35,991 bases of DNA from Chlorokybus atmophyticus (taxonomy: Eukaryota > Streptophyta > Chlorokybophyceae > Chlorokybales > Chlorokybaceae). The position numbers were made by a program, and so were the translations under genes. Numbering within the stretch: the stretch's first letter is position 1; each line of letters starts with the position of its first letter. The stretch spans positions 252,366-288,356 of the forward strand of contig RHPI01002615.1 in the NCBI GenBank assembly GCA_009103225.1, read 5' to 3'. The notes under the pieces are model-generated. The model saw only the letters and a program-made list of their open reading frames with translations. It ran no database searches and was not told where the DNA came from. Shown here piece by piece: positions 34,484-35,991 of this stretch.

Positions 34484-35860
34484 GTGTGCTTGACGGATGC
34501 TAGTTACCTGTACACTACTGTGCCCAAACGGTTGGCGTCGATGGCTGTTTAGCTGCACTTTGGGTGATGCAAATCGCTGCAGACATTTGGCAGCGACATC
34601 TGGTAATGATTGTTCGCCTGCACATTGGATAGTCCAGAGTGTAGCGTGTCACTCTAAACATTGTAACTGTTATAGGTTGTATGTGTATATTGGCTGTAGA
34701 ATTGAGCCACATTGAGCTACTCGCGGTGCGCACCTTCTTATGGATGTGTCCAATGGCATGATGGCAATGATTAAGATTGCACAACTTTTGCGCCTACCGT
34801 GGATGTATGCTGGTGCTGTGTCAAACGTCTTGTGTGTCTGCATGCTTCGGTCGGCATTATTTGATCTATGTCAATTATCAATTGGACGACCAACACAGAG
34901 TTCGTTGGATCTGCTGATGCTGCTGCTGCCTCGACGATTGGGCCGCTAACCAATGGCAGTGGTGCAGGTGATACTGCGTGCATAGGCACAGACTGTTGCA
35001 TAGACAAGCAATGTGACCAATAGCAGCAAGCAACACGATCTACGACAAGCACAACCAGCAAGCTAGCTAGCAGCGGCAGCAAACAGCCCCAGTTAGCACA
35101 AAGCATAGCAGGCAGCAGCAAGTACAACTGGACACTGTAGCCGCCTCATGTGCATGCAGGCTTGTCTAACAGGGTTTGGGCTAGTAATGAAGTCAGGCAG
35201 GTAGTGCATAGGTGGAACAACCAGTGGTGAATGCAAGTGTTGCGTGCTGTTGTGTGGGGTTGGCGTTGCAAACCTTGCACTCTCATGCATGCCACAATCC
35301 CTGCATCCTATGTATTGTACATTTTACCAATATATATTAGCTGCCAACAATGGAGTATAACTTGATGGTCATAGTACGTTTGAAGGTTCGCTGCTAGTAT
35401 TGCTATCAGTCAGTGCCATGTACACACAGAGGGTATAGCAGTGCAAACACATATAACATTTCTAACCCATTCACTGTCAAGCAAGCAAGCGCACACTCAG
35501 CAAGCACGTACTACAACTCAACAACCTATCAAGCTAAGGGGGCTGAGCTATGTGCACAGTGCATGACGGGCGATGTAGCGTCCAGCAGTAGCAGCAATAG
35601 TACCTTCAGGCGCAAGAGGTGCAGGGCGAGAAAGAGGACATGTGCTGCAACTATAGCAACATACCGTCCAACCCGCTAAGAAACTTCAATCCCAGAGAAT
35701 AACCCCGTTACCAGCATAGAAATGAGATTATCAAACAGAATGCAAGAAATAATGGTGCTTAAGAGAATATGCATGATCGTGAACAGCGTACTTTAATTTC
35801 ATGCAAACCTTGCAAGACTCCATAAGCGACCTAAGGTCGGCGGGGGAGTGTGTGACGGAT
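34484..35860. other. Intergenic region, nothing recognised
   Basis: About 1.4 kb. It begins with the 3' UTR of the phosphatase gene. The remainder has CAG/CAA-rich patches (about 34910-35120) and short unrelated frames. No splice-linked coding sequence is visible. Confidence 0.45.
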
Positions 35861-35889
35861 ATGTCAAAGTCCTACAGTGTTGAGCCCAA
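35861..35889 (+). CDS. Possible first exon of a gene running off the right edge
   Basis: An ATG at 35861 opens a short frame (MSKSYSVEP) that meets a strong splice donor, CCAA|GTAAGT, at 35889/35890. The downstream exon would lie outside the window or in its last 100 bases. This is weak evidence, because nine codons cannot show coding potential. Confidence 0.2.
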
Positions 35890-35991
35890 GTAAGTTATTA
35901 CAAATGGACAATTCAAATGTACAAATGTTTTACAGCGTGTGTGTTGCGTGTGTTGAGGGCGGTGGGGCGGTTGGGCGGTGTGTATGTTTGG

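Noticed and set aside
35413-35679. 88-codon plus-strand frame near the right edge
   Set aside because: Ser/Thr/Asn-rich low-complexity translation with no splice continuation or family features.

Overview
The window is nuclear DNA from a photosynthetic eukaryote of the green lineage, most likely a chlorophyte green alga. It encodes a CP26-type chlorophyll a/b antenna protein (LHCB5) and a plastid-type sugar-phosphatase. Nearly every gene is broken by several short introns (about 68-650 nt). The class within Chlorophyta cannot be decided from sequence alone. All gene models were assembled by hand, by joining reading frames across splice sites and checking that exon phases and conserved family residues agree.

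Layout, left to right. 761-2128 (-): a small ankyrin-repeat protein, then about 2.9 kb with no recognisable gene and a 595-bp uninterrupted (GA)n tract at 5003-5597. 5723-9917 (-): a 13-exon HID1 homologue. 10251-13948 (+): a 12-exon GLE1 mRNA-export factor, sharing a 333-bp divergent promoter with HID1. 14309-16125 (-): a BAP29/BAP31-like ER membrane protein. 16459-17911 (+): a small TPR protein with a C-terminal membrane anchor, again 333 bp from its divergent partner. 18733-20292 (-): an unrecognised membrane protein with five Cys-Pro (heme-regulatory-type) motifs. 21311-26502 (-): a 19-exon protein joining TPR, armadillo-like and CS (p23/NudC) domains. 27249-28517 (+): LHCB5, with an 11-residue-period Lys/Ala repeat in its N-terminal region. 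28518-33038: intergenic, with a second (GA)n tract and strong hairpins. 33039-34483 (+): a HAD-family sugar-phosphatase. The remainder to 35991 is mostly empty, with a possible first exon at the right edge.

The genes do not form one pathway. They are housekeeping functions (secretory pathway: HID1, BAP31; mRNA export: GLE1; chaperone-type: TPR-ARM-CS; plastid: LHCB5, sugar-phosphatase, perhaps the TPR protein) plus one protein of unknown role. Less ordinary points are three apparent GC-AG introns in GLE1, the TPR-ARM-CS architecture, the multi-CP membrane protein with a stopless 159-nt intron, the LEA-like 11-mer repeat in CP26, and G-box elements flanked by inverted repeats in two promoters.
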